Positions 23,311 through 31,900 of a stretch of DNA of 31,900 nt are shown here, piece after piece. The translations under genes were made by a program, and so were the position numbers. The DNA is from JBBQIY01 sp964618405. GTDB lineage: Bacteria; Verrucomicrobiota; Kiritimatiellia; RFP12; UBA3636. The DNA lies in the NCBI GenBank assembly GCA_964618405.1, contig CAZUAY010000004.1, positions 1-31,900 of the forward strand, in the 5' to 3' direction. A model generated the notes under the pieces. It was given only the letters and a program-made list of their open reading frames with translations. It ran no database searches and was not told the DNA's origin. Every line of letters starts with the position of its first letter. The first letter of the stretch is position 1.

Positions 23311-24918
23311 ATGATGCATACCTTTCGTTACAAAACAAAGTCTCGTATTTCGATCATCTCCATCCTGATTCTTGGAGTCCTGTTATTTGCCAATTCGGTT
23401 TCTTCTGCCGTGACCTTGCCCAAGGTCTTTGGCGACCACATGGTACTCCAGCGTGAACGGGAAGTCCCGGTCTGGGGCTGGGCCAGTCCCGGCGAGAACG
23501 TGGTCGTTGAATTTGCCGACCAGCGCAAGGAAACGACCGCCGGCCCGGATGGCCGTTGGGAAATCCGTCTCGACTCCATGCCGGCGCGTAATGAGGGCAT
23601 TGTTTTTCGGGTCTCAGGTTCAAACACGAACATCATCGAATTTTCAGATGTCGTCGTGGGCGAAGTCTGGGTTTGCTCTGGCCAGTCCAATATGCAAATG
23701 TGGTTGGGGGCATGCAATGTTCCGGAAGATATTGCCAACGCCGATTTCCCGGGGCTACGATATTTAAATATCCGATCAGGGATCGCTTCCTCTCCCAAAC
23801 AAGAAATCAATATTCTGACAAAACCCTGGACGAAGTGTTCAACGAATACTGCCAGTAGTTGCAGCGCTGCCGCATTTTATTTTGGCCGCCGCCTGTATTC
23901 CGAATTGAAGGTTCCAATAGGATTGATCAATGCTACACAAGGAGGTTCGGGCATCGAACCGTGGACGCCGTTGGAGGCTTTTGACACCATCCCCGAGCTT
24001 GCCGACTATATTGCCGCCTTCCGCAACGAAGTGCAGGTGTATCGACAAGCATTGCCGGATACCCTGAAAATATTGGAACAATGGACTCGCGATGCCCGTC
24101 AATCCATTGCGAATCATAGGGATCTGCCGATAGAGCCTGTTTGGCCTTCTCATCCAGGCATGAATGTTATCAAGCCAGCCGGTCTCTACAATGCCATGCT
24201 GCATCCAGTGATTCCCTTTGCCATCCGGGGCGTCATCTGGTATCAGGGCGAGCATGGCTACGCCGAAGACCCTCCTTACTATCACATGATGCACGCCCTG
24301 ATAGGCGGATGGCGCACGGCCTGGTCCCAGGGCGATTTCCCATTTTATTACGTACAGTTACCTAATTTACGGGTCGCCGCTAAGAACCCACCCGGAGATG
24401 GCGGATGGGCAAAAAGACGTCAGGAACAGTTTGAAGCACTGGTTATCACCAACACGGGGATGATCGTAACGATTGACATTGGCGACGCGCAAGACCTTCA
24501 TCCCAAGAACAAGTTTGACGTTGGCGAGCGGCTCGCCCGCTGGGCATTAGCGCGAGATTACGACCAAACCAACCTCGTGATGTCCGGCCCGCTCTATCGC
24601 GACCTGAAGATCGAAGACAGCCGCATACGCATCTCGTTCGATCATGTTGGGGGCGGCCTCATGGTGGGTGAAAAAGCCGGGCTCGAGCCGGTTCGCGAGA
24701 TCCTCAACGACAAACTTCAGCATTTTGCCATTGCCGGCGACGATCAAAAATGGGCATGGGCCGAGGCGGTCATTGATGGCGACACCGTCGTGGTCTCCAG
24801 TCCCGAGGTGCCCAAGCCGGTGGCCGTCCGTTATGGTTGGTCGTGGAATCCGTCAGGGCGTAATTTATACAATCGTGCCGGCTTGCCGGCTTCACCCTTC
24901 CGGACAGACCCGGAATAA
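23311..24918 (+). CDS. Sialate O-acetylesterase-like (SASA domain) secreted esterase
   Basis: 535 aa with signal peptide (IISILILGVLLFANSVSSA). An N-terminal beta-sandwich (LPKVFGDHMVLQRE...VPVWGWASPGE, about 36-115) precedes the SGNH-type SASA catalytic domain. The nucleophile is S126 in GEVWVCSGQSNMQ, the oxyanion region is GVIWYQGE, and the Asp-x-x-His is DLHPKNK. The family removes acetyl groups from sialic acids, but PVC and Bacteroidota members act on acetylated xylan, pectin and other glycans. AAGGA precedes the ATG at 23311, with a second in-frame ATG directly after. It pairs with the preceding SGNH protein, giving two different exported deacetylases in one operon. Confidence 0.9.
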   Translation: MMHTFRYKTKSRISIISILILGVLLFANSVSSAVTLPKVFGDHMVLQREREVPVWGWASPGENVVVEFADQRKETTAGPDGRWEIRLDSMPARNEGIVFRVSGSNTNIIEFSDVVVGEVWVCSGQSNMQMWLGACNVPEDIANADFPGLRYLNIRSGIASSPKQEINILTKPWTKCSTNTASSCSAAAFYFGRRLYSELKVPIGLINATQGGSGIEPWTPLEAFDTIPELADYIAAFRNEVQVYRQALPDTLKILEQWTRDARQSIANHRDLPIEPVWPSHPGMNVIKPAGLYNAMLHPVIPFAIRGVIWYQGEHGYAEDPPYYHMMHALIGGWRTAWSQGDFPFYYVQLPNLRVAAKNPPGDGGWAKRRQEQFEALVITNTGMIVTIDIGDAQDLHPKNKFDVGERLARWALARDYDQTNLVMSGPLYRDLKIEDSRIRISFDHVGGGLMVGEKAGLEPVREILNDKLQHFAIAGDDQKWAWAEAVIDGDTVVVSSPEVPKPVAVRYGWSWNPSGRNLYNRAGLPASPFRTDPE

Positions 24919-24940
24919 AAAAAGGAAGAAAAGGAAAACA

Positions 24941-27367
24941 ATGAAAACAACAATGCGAATCAAAATCAGTTTATTGGGGTGCCTCTTAGGTTTAGGCTGC
25001 GGCCTGCTTAAGGCCGAAACATTTCTCGTCGAGGCTGGCGCGCCACGGGCGGAAATTGTCATCGCTGAAGCGCCTGCGCGAATGACAACGCTGGCGGCGC
25101 AGGATTTGCAGGCGACCATTCAAAAAATATCTGGGGCGACACTGCCGATCGTGACGGAACCCACGGGCAAAGCGGCGCGAATTTATGTGGGCGTCAGCTC
25201 GCATACTGAGGCATTGGGGCTCTCCACCAATGGTCTCGCCCACGGCGCGTATCGTATGGCCTCGGGGCCGGACTGGCTGGCGCTACTGGGTCCAGACAGG
25301 GACTTCAAGGGCCAGGAGCCGTGGCCAACCACCCAAGACGAGTGGGACGCACTCAATCCCGGAGACTATTACGGCTTTCCACCTTACGGGCGGCTGGCGG
25401 GTCTCAACGGTCTGAGCGTCAACCTGCGAGATGATGGAGGAACCTACAACGCCGTCTGCGATTTCTTGCGCGAGCTGGGTGTGCGTTGGTATTTCCCGGG
25501 CGAATTGGGCGAGATCGTGCCGCAGCAAACCAACATTCTCTTGCCAGCGGTAAACCGAACCGCAACGCCGGATTTTCCTTTTCGGGATATCAGTTATTGG
25601 TCGAGGGAGCGCCAGTGGCCGGAGGTGATGCTGTGGACGCTGCGACAGGGTGGGTTTGCCGGTCAAGAACTGCAGGGAACGCTTCAGGCTTGCCACGGGC
25701 TGAAGTGGATCCTGATGCGCGACGAGACCAAGAAAGCGCACCCTGAATGGTATGCGCTCTGGAACGGGAAGCGCGCCACCGATCATTCTTATAGCGGAAC
25801 GCCGTGCCTCTCCTCTGAGGGGCTGTTTGAGCAGACACTCAAGTTCGCGCGCTTTCTGTTCGACGCGCGCAATGAGGCCGTCGTCAATGTCGATCTGCCA
25901 GACGGGTCTGGGCGGCCCTGCCAGTGCTCGCTGTGCAAGGAAAAGGTCACGCTGGATCGCGGTTGGATTGGAACGATGTCAGAGTACGTATTCGGTTTCG
26001 CCAACCGCGTGGCGACCGAATTGTATAAAACGAACCCGGACCAGAAGGTTACCGCGCTTTCCTACAGTGCCTACTCTTTGGCACCCCAGCATATCGAACA
26101 ATTCAGCCCAAACTTTGTGCCCTGGATTAACCAGCAGCGTGAGCAGTTTACAGATCCTGACGTTCGTGCGCAGGCGCTCGAACTACGCAAGGAATGGCTT
26201 GCTCTTCTCCCGTCCCAAGAGATTTACATCATGGATCACTATCTGAAAATGGCCCCGCGATACGGTTTTCAGGGACTGCCAGCCTATTTTCCACGCGTGA
26301 TAGCCGAAGACTTGCGTTCGCTGCGTGGCATCTCCAGCGGGGAGCAGATCGAGGTCTATATGTCCTTCAGCGAGGAGGAATTTGGCTGGCATCCATTGGC
26401 GGTGACGCATTTGAACCTGTATGTGACGCTACGCCTCTTATGGGATGCCGATCAAGACATCGATGCAATGCTTGAGGAGTTCTACACGCTGTTCTACGGT
26501 CCGGCTGCGGCTCCGATGAAAGCGTTCATCGAGTATTCAGAGAGCAACTGGCCGTCGATGCGCTTGAACGTCGCGTCGGTCAATCGTGCACTCGAACTAT
26601 TCGCTACGGCGAAAGCGGCGGTGGATGCTGAGTCAGTGTACGGCCAACGCATCGCGCTACTCACAATCATTAACGACACCCTACTGGCACGCAAAGAAGA
26701 ACTGCTCACGTATCGCCAGGATCCCCTTATCATTCGAACCAGTGAACGCGCCGGCACGGATCTGACGATCGACGGGCGTCTGGAGGAGGGTTTCTGGGCT
26801 GGTTTGCCCTCGTATGAGTTGAACGATGTTGCAACGGGCGAACCCGTCAAAACGAAAACGTCGTTCCGTGTCGCATGGAACGCAGCAGATCGATCCTTAG
26901 TTTTCGGGATTCGATGCGACGAATCGGAGATGCAGGGCCTCATTGCCAACGCAACGAAGAACGGTGACCCCGCACTCTTCAACGAGGATGCGATCGAATT
27001 ATTCATCGAAACTCCGTTCCATGCCTTCTACCAGATTGTCGTCAATTCGCGTGGTGTGGTGATGGATCTTGATCGCAAGAGCGGCATCAACTCGCTGTGG
27101 TCCTCTGATGCCGAAATTGCTACATTCAAAGGGCCGGACTTTTGGAATTTAGAGATTCGAATCCCGAGTGCTGATGAAGCAGAAGGCGGACTCGATCCGT
27201 TGAAACAGGTTAACGGTGCTAAACCGACCGCAATGGCTCCTTGGTACTTCAATGTCGGTCGTAACCGTCCACGCGACAAGGAAAGCGAATTATCAAGCTT
27301 TTCACCCACAAAGGGGATTCGGCGCTTCGCCGTTCCCGCCAAATTCGCGAGACTGATTGTGGAATAA
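24941..27367 (+). CDS. Secreted DUF4838-family protein with C-terminal CBM9-like domain
   Basis: 808 aa from the ATG at 24941, supported by AAAAGGAAAA upstream; the longer open frame to 24644 overlaps the esterase and lacks a signal peptide. Signal peptide: LLGCLLGLGCGLLKA. Residues ~28-210 are the alpha-glucuronidase-like N-terminal domain (MTTLAAQDLQATIQKISGATLPIV, AVCDFLRELGVRWYFPGELG). The DUF4838 core spans ~220-560 and contains CQCSLC (C327/C329/C332), the same CxCxxC spacing as the protein at 11622. From about 600 there is a CBM9-like module (LTIDGRLEEGFWAGLPSYEL ... NEDAIELFIET) typical of reducing-end sugar binding. It is a putative exported glycosidase, with activity not established for the family. 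It differs from the first DUF4838 protein in its C-terminal domain. Confidence 0.87.
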   Translation: MKTTMRIKISLLGCLLGLGCGLLKAETFLVEAGAPRAEIVIAEAPARMTTLAAQDLQATIQKISGATLPIVTEPTGKAARIYVGVSSHTEALGLSTNGLAHGAYRMASGPDWLALLGPDRDFKGQEPWPTTQDEWDALNPGDYYGFPPYGRLAGLNGLSVNLRDDGGTYNAVCDFLRELGVRWYFPGELGEIVPQQTNILLPAVNRTATPDFPFRDISYWSRERQWPEVMLWTLRQGGFAGQELQGTLQACHGLKWILMRDETKKAHPEWYALWNGKRATDHSYSGTPCLSSEGLFEQTLKFARFLFDARNEAVVNVDLPDGSGRPCQCSLCKEKVTLDRGWIGTMSEYVFGFANRVATELYKTNPDQKVTALSYSAYSLAPQHIEQFSPNFVPWINQQREQFTDPDVRAQALELRKEWLALLPSQEIYIMDHYLKMAPRYGFQGLPAYFPRVIAEDLRSLRGISSGEQIEVYMSFSEEEFGWHPLAVTHLNLYVTLRLLWDADQDIDAMLEEFYTLFYGPAAAPMKAFIEYSESNWPSMRLNVASVNRALELFATAKAAVDAESVYGQRIALLTIINDTLLARKEELLTYRQDPLIIRTSERAGTDLTIDGRLEEGFWAGLPSYELNDVATGEPVKTKTSFRVAWNAADRSLVFGIRCDESEMQGLIANATKNGDPALFNEDAIELFIETPFHAFYQIVVNSRGVVMDLDRKSGINSLWSSDAEIATFKGPDFWNLEIRIPSADEAEGGLDPLKQVNGAKPTAMAPWYFNVGRNRPRDKESELSSFSPTKGIRRFAVPAKFARLIVE

Positions 27368-27372
27368 CAAGT

Positions 27373-29325
27373 ATGAGTACATCCATGATGCAGTATCTGG
27401 CCGGTCGCACCGACCGAATGAAGACGAAGGCCTTCGAAAGTGTGGAGACGTTAGCAGACTGGGAGGCCGTGCGCGTAGAGCGCCGTCGCGAATTGCTGGC
27501 CGACCTTTCCCTGCAGAACGTGTTGCCAGCGGAGGCTCCGCGTCCGGTGGTATGGGGCGAAATTAAGGGTGACGGATACACGATGCACCGGATTGGCTTC
27601 GAAATTCTGCCGAATTGCTGGGCCTCAGCCAACGTCTACTATCCCGACCCTTTGCCGCCGAAGCCCTCGCCCGGTGTTTTGTATGTTAGCGGACACGCTA
27701 CGATGGGTGTCCAGAATTACCAGTACAACGCACAGATGTGGGCACGGCGCGGCTATGTCTGCCTCCTGCTCGATACCATCGAGCAGAGTGACAATCCAGG
27801 CGAGCATCACGGCTATAACATCTGCCGGGAAGATCTGTGGATCTCGTTAGGCTATACGGCGGCTGGTGGGGAAACGTTGAACTCCCTACGGGCATTGGAT
27901 GTGCTGGCTGCCGATCCAGCGGTCGATGCGGGCCGACTTGGCGTGACGGGAATCTCCGGGGGCGGTGCCTTGAGTTTCTATGTGGCGATGATCGACGACA
28001 GGATCCGGGCAGTCGCCTCGCTTTGCGGAATCAGCACACCCTACGATGCCGTTGCACGGCGACGGATGTTTAGGCACTGCGACTGCATTTACCCACTCAA
28101 CCTTTATGGGCGCGACCTCAGCGAATACGCCGCGCTCATCGCACCGCGGGCTGCTCTCTTCTGTTTCGGAGATTATGATGCTCTGTTTCATCCAGAGGAG
28201 ACGCGAGGCCTTGTCGACCGAGCGCGAAAGGTGTTCGACCTGTACGGAGTAGGCGATAAGTGTCGATTACTGGCCGACACCTGTGGCCATGAGAACAGCC
28301 CCGTCTTTTACCGCGCCACGCAGGAATGGTTCGATCTGCACGTGGCTGGTGATTCACGACCCCTCGTGGAGCGGAACCTTGCCCCGGAGCTGACGGAACG
28401 TGAGACCGTGGTTTTCAACGGTTCTCCCCCGCAGCCAAATTACCTGGAGTTCCTGCCAACCCTGCAGTGCCCTCGCGGAAAGCTAACACTTCCGGAGGAT
28501 GCCGAGGCGTTGTCCGCCTTGCGTGCTCGGGTACTGGCCGACCTACCGCGTCCCCGTGCGCTGGCAGTCGAGCAGGCGCCGGAATTTGTTTTGACCGGCG
28601 AATGGAAGCCAGGAGGAAAGTTCAGCGCCCTGCATCAGGGGCGCCTGGAGAATCTGGAGACTTGGATTGAAACTTTCGAAGCGGATCGACCTTTCAAGCG
28701 AATGATACTCAGTCCTGCGGATTGCGGGGAATACACGCAAGATGCCCGGTCGCGTCTTGGGGGAGTGGTGCGCTACGGTGTGACGCTTGCCGCACTGGAG
28801 CCGCGCATTGCAGGTGGGAATCTCCCACCGCGCGAAGCTCCTCGTAGTCCACTCGGAAGCACCCTAGGCAGCATGCGTGGCCGACTGATGCAAGGCATGG
28901 CCCTGACGGGGCAGACGCCGGTTACCCTGACCGTGCACGACATCGGGGCGGCACTTGATTATCTACGCAGTCGGGAAGAGTACCGAGACGTCGAAATTTT
29001 CCTCCACGGTCGCGGAGAGGGCGCGGTTGCCGTTTTGCATTACGCCGTGGCGCACGAGGAGGTGGCTGGGGTCATTCTGGAGAATTTGCCTTGGACGCAT
29101 GCGGACGGTGCGCCAGTCCCCGGCATCCTGAGCGTGTGCGATATTCCTGAGCTGGTCGGTCTTCTTGCGCCGCGCAAGGTGGCCTTAGTGAACCAGGGCC
29201 ACGGCAACTGGACTTGGCCTGTGAGAGTCTACGGCCGGATCGGATGCAACGCAAACCTGCTCTTCTGCGAGGAGCGGACAGAGGCAATCGTGCATCTGTT
29301 TGGGGCTCTTCCGGAAAAATCGTAA
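27373..29325 (+). CDS. Alpha/beta hydrolase (acetylxylan-esterase-like) with a second, degenerate hydrolase domain
   Basis: 650 aa, no signal peptide, start 5 bp after the previous stop. The first domain (about 55-325) is a complete alpha/beta hydrolase: strand GVLYVSGHA, nucleophile S195 in the elbow GISGGG, acid probably D269 (FGDYDALF), base H306 (TCGHENSP). It resembles the AXE1/Abhydrolase_7 group of sugar esterases. The second half (~480-645) repeats the fold (VEIFLHGRGEGAVAVLHYA ... KVALVNQGHGNW), but the nucleophile elbow reads GRGEG with Glu in place of Ser, so it is probably a structural or binding pseudo-hydrolase. A cytosolic location suggests it de-esterifies imported oligosaccharides. 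The exact ester is unknown. Confidence 0.82.
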   Translation: MSTSMMQYLAGRTDRMKTKAFESVETLADWEAVRVERRRELLADLSLQNVLPAEAPRPVVWGEIKGDGYTMHRIGFEILPNCWASANVYYPDPLPPKPSPGVLYVSGHATMGVQNYQYNAQMWARRGYVCLLLDTIEQSDNPGEHHGYNICREDLWISLGYTAAGGETLNSLRALDVLAADPAVDAGRLGVTGISGGGALSFYVAMIDDRIRAVASLCGISTPYDAVARRRMFRHCDCIYPLNLYGRDLSEYAALIAPRAALFCFGDYDALFHPEETRGLVDRARKVFDLYGVGDKCRLLADTCGHENSPVFYRATQEWFDLHVAGDSRPLVERNLAPELTERETVVFNGSPPQPNYLEFLPTLQCPRGKLTLPEDAEALSALRARVLADLPRPRALAVEQAPEFVLTGEWKPGGKFSALHQGRLENLETWIETFEADRPFKRMILSPADCGEYTQDARSRLGGVVRYGVTLAALEPRIAGGNLPPREAPRSPLGSTLGSMRGRLMQGMALTGQTPVTLTVHDIGAALDYLRSREEYRDVEIFLHGRGEGAVAVLHYAVAHEEVAGVILENLPWTHADGAPVPGILSVCDIPELVGLLAPRKVALVNQGHGNWTWPVRVYGRIGCNANLLFCEERTEAIVHLFGALPEKS

Positions 29326-29361
29326 CAAAGGAAACAGACAAATAAACGAAGAGATTTACTC

Positions 29362-31728
29362 ATGACCGACCGCGACACCGAGACGTATAAAAACCTCAAC
29401 GATAAATCCTGGACGGAACTGCTCAGAAGAAACACCTACCGCTGGAATCCGCCCGCGACGGTTCACCTCCCGATTCATCCAGCACACGCTCCAGATTTTG
29501 TTCATGTCGACGCGGCGTTGAACGTATGTCGGCGGCGCGTACCGCCCAACCTGTCCACGCGTGATGTAAAATCTGCCGAATTGATACGAGGTTTGGAGTC
29601 CCTCTTGGTTCAGTTCGCTTTCGATGATCCCCCATTCGTCCCCGATTTTAATCTTAGTGAACTCTCGCTTGCCGAAGGGCGCTATCCCGTCGTGACGGGG
29701 TCGTATTACGCTTGGGATCTTTTGTACGAAATTCAGTACTACTGCACGCAATCGGAGGATGGCCGCACGATCTTATGGTGTGAAGTCTCTGTTCAAAACG
29801 ACGACCCCCAACCGCGGGACGCAGTGGTCTGGGCCAAGGTGAACATCCAGAAGGAAGAGACTGTTTTCGACTATCATTACATCCCCTTTAATTGGGATGC
29901 CAGAAACTGGCTTCCGTGCGACCGGATTGCGCTACGCGAGGGCATTATTGACATCGACGGACGGCCTGCGGGAAGGGTTCGACCTGGCGCTTTCACGTGT
30001 CAATGGCGAGACCGCGAGTCGTTCAAAGACGAGGACTGCAATAAACGATTCTTGTGGGAGCAACCCTATTTTGTTCACCCACCTTTCCGGCTCCGAAACG
30101 TGGATGACCTCATGCGGTTTCAGGTGCAGTTGAACCCCGGCGAACGGCAAGCTTTTACCGTCGCGCTCGCGGTCGATTTCGAGCGTTGCGACGAGGATCT
30201 TCTTCGGCAGATCGTCGGCACGGATGCCGATACGGCAAGGATAACCGCGCTGCACCAGTTTAAGGCGATGCAGGGGCCAGACATGAGCAAGTTGACCTGT
30301 CCGGTGGATCGTCTGGACGATATGTTCTCGGCGTTGCAGATCGGCATCCACCAATTAACGATAGATTTTAAACAAGGCAATGGTCTGATGCCGACTCAGG
30401 GAGGATCCTCCGAACGCTTTTATATTTGGATATGGGAGGCGTTGGCCATGCTGAGCCCCATGCTCAAACTGGGGCATTTTGATTTGGTCAGAAACGCTTT
30501 GGAAATGATTTTTAGTCTGCAGGACAGCGGTTTCCCCCCAGAGGGAGAACTGACGTCGTTGGAGGGTGCGGTAGGCACCACCGGGCCGCGCTGGCTGAAT
30601 TCTACAGGGTCAGCCTTGAGTCTTGCTGCGGATCATTACCTCTACAGCCGAGACCCTGCTTTCCTTGAACAATTTCTCCCCAAGATGATGCGAGCCGCCG
30701 ACTGGATTATCCGCGAGATTCGCGCCTCGAGGCGCATGAACCCCGACGGATCTAGACCGGCCACGTACGGCATCATGCCTTTCGGCTGCGCTACGGATGG
30801 CGACATCGGGCACATCCTTTCCATGTCAGACGCCTACTCTTTTCTAGGCCTAGGCAAGCTCGTTGATGTTCTGGAGGCGATCAACGACCCTCGGACTCCC
30901 GACTACCGGGCCGAATTAAATCTCTATCAGGCGGATTTGAGCCGAGCCATTGATTCAATCGTGCGCGAAGATGGATTCATGGATCGCAAAATTCTAACAG
31001 GAAAAGAAAAACAGATTCAACGCAAGTTCGAGAACATAACGGGCGCGGTCAGTTACGTATACACGGGTATTGTCGATGTGTCGGAGCCTCGATGGAAGCA
31101 CTTCGTTGACTATTACGAGAACAACTTGGCCGATCATTATTTCACCGGACCCATGGATCGTGAAGTCGAGTACATCGGCGCATCGGAACATTTGTGGCAG
31201 GACGCCTGGCTTCGCGCGGGCGAATGGAAGAAAGCGTTCATGGCGTGGCAGACAAATCGTCAATACGGCATGACTCAGGACACGTTCCAAGTTCAGGAAC
31301 GTTTTTCAAAACGCAATCGAGCATTCACCTGTTGGCAACCCAATGGAAGCGGTTCTGGCCGTATGTTGGATATGGTGATCAAATCGCTTTGGTTCGAATA
31401 TCCAGATCCCGTCCGCGGACAAGTGACGGTGGTATTAGGAGGCATGCCATGGGCCTATCTACAGGAGAATCGAACGACAAAACTGGATCGTCTCCACCTC
31501 GCCGATGGCAATACGCTCTCGCTCGCCGTCCAACCAGCGGAGAAGGGTGTGCTTCGGCTGACCCTGACTTTCGATCATGCGCAAACCTGCAAGCGAACGC
31601 TCCGGTTTCCGTCTTTTCTTGATGTTCAAACGAAAGATGGGTGCGTTAGTCCACTGGAGAATGGCTATTTTCGCTTGGCGTCTGATTGCGTACGAACAAC
31701 ATTTCGGCTTATGGAAAATAATGTTTAA
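29362..31728 (+). CDS. Six-hairpin (alpha/alpha)6 glycosidase-like protein, cytosolic
   Basis: 788 aa without signal peptide. Residues ~60-290 look like a beta-sandwich N-terminal domain. From about 300 to 690 there is an (alpha/alpha)6-barrel pattern with aromatic, Gly-rich turns (NGLMPTQGGSSERFYIWIWEALAMLSPML, LNSTGSALSLAADHYLYSRD, TYGIMPFGCATDGDI), followed by a C-terminal beta domain (GQVTVVLGGMPWAYLQE). The pattern is that of six-hairpin glycosidases such as GH78, GH95 or GH63 relatives, but I cannot assign a family or name the catalytic acid. It is last in the operon, 36 bp after the hydrolase, and probably splits oligosaccharides after uptake. A purine-rich GAAGAGA precedes the start. 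Confidence 0.72.
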   Translation: MTDRDTETYKNLNDKSWTELLRRNTYRWNPPATVHLPIHPAHAPDFVHVDAALNVCRRRVPPNLSTRDVKSAELIRGLESLLVQFAFDDPPFVPDFNLSELSLAEGRYPVVTGSYYAWDLLYEIQYYCTQSEDGRTILWCEVSVQNDDPQPRDAVVWAKVNIQKEETVFDYHYIPFNWDARNWLPCDRIALREGIIDIDGRPAGRVRPGAFTCQWRDRESFKDEDCNKRFLWEQPYFVHPPFRLRNVDDLMRFQVQLNPGERQAFTVALAVDFERCDEDLLRQIVGTDADTARITALHQFKAMQGPDMSKLTCPVDRLDDMFSALQIGIHQLTIDFKQGNGLMPTQGGSSERFYIWIWEALAMLSPMLKLGHFDLVRNALEMIFSLQDSGFPPEGELTSLEGAVGTTGPRWLNSTGSALSLAADHYLYSRDPAFLEQFLPKMMRAADWIIREIRASRRMNPDGSRPATYGIMPFGCATDGDIGHILSMSDAYSFLGLGKLVDVLEAINDPRTPDYRAELNLYQADLSRAIDSIVREDGFMDRKILTGKEKQIQRKFENITGAVSYVYTGIVDVSEPRWKHFVDYYENNLADHYFTGPMDREVEYIGASEHLWQDAWLRAGEWKKAFMAWQTNRQYGMTQDTFQVQERFSKRNRAFTCWQPNGSGSGRMLDMVIKSLWFEYPDPVRGQVTVVLGGMPWAYLQENRTTKLDRLHLADGNTLSLAVQPAEKGVLRLTLTFDHAQTCKRTLRFPSFLDVQTKDGCVSPLENGYFRLASDCVRTTFRLMENNV

Positions 31729-31900
31729 AAAAAGGAAGGGCACTCGACCACATAAACTCCGCGCTATGGAGTGCGCCCATGGAGGAAGGGAGGAATTCTG
31801 GGGTAATCGGTCAGCCATTGGGGGGAGGGGTGAAAATATTTTGCAGGGGTGACGCCTGAGATCTGCTCTGCTGTGCTATCAACCCAGTTGTCGCAATAAG
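31729..31900. other. End of window: inverted repeat after the operon, no gene seen
   Basis: An imperfect hairpin GGGCACTC (31738-31745) / GAGTGCGCCC (31769-31778, one bulged base) starts 10 bp after the last stop and could end the operon transcript, although no T-run follows. The remainder is G-rich and shows no supported gene before the edge. Confidence 0.4.

Noticed and set aside
24644..24940. Upstream extension of the second DUF4838 frame
   Set aside because: It overlaps the esterase gene in another frame, while a ribosome-binding site and signal peptide identify the ATG at 24941.

Overview
The window looks like chromosomal DNA from a saccharolytic PVC-superphylum bacterium, most likely of the Kiritimatiellota/Lentisphaerota/Verrucomicrobiota type. 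This is inferred from the mix of families: two DUF4838 proteins, several secreted right-handed beta-helix proteins, a sodium:solute symporter, carbohydrate esterases, and an AraC regulator beside a DegT aminotransferase, with no SusC/SusD pair. GC content is moderate to high by eye. I see no tRNA, rRNA or CRISPR array.

Left edge (1-1292): an AbiEi/AbiEii type IV toxin-antitoxin pair, with the antitoxin probably cut by the window edge. Next comes a convergent gap with nested inverted repeats, then a minus-strand AraC-family regulator (1601-2476). From 2604 onward every intact gene except the transposase is on the plus strand.

Middle (2604-14252): a DegT-type PLP aminotransferase, a beta-helix (pectate-lyase-like) protein without a signal peptide, a secreted beta-helix/FN3 protein whose 3' part is broken by a deletion and frameshift, a HEAT-repeat/sodium:solute symporter fusion, and a secreted DUF4838 protein. 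A 1242-bp IS4-type element (14462-15703) follows. It has 17-bp terminal inverted repeats and a 5-bp target duplication, but its transposase has lost its N-terminus and first catalytic Asp.

Right half (15801-31728): a secreted beta-helix protein cut short by an amber codon, a 7-bp tandem-repeat array, then seven tightly spaced genes that look like one operon. These are an M28 peptidase, a giant beta-helix/FN3 protein (intact paralogue of the broken one), an SGNH esterase, a sialate O-acetylesterase-like protein, a second DUF4838 protein with a CBM9-like tail, a double alpha/beta hydrolase and a six-hairpin glycosidase-like protein. My inference is that the locus deacetylates and dismantles a decorated, probably uronate-containing glycan outside the cell, imports fragments through the symporter, and finishes them with leaderless cytosolic enzymes.

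The most unusual features are a dispersed, sequence-drifting family of heptamer tandem repeats that starts 25-54 bp after four different stop codons, the HEAT-symporter fusion, and three independent gene lesions (deletion/frameshift, amber, truncated transposase).
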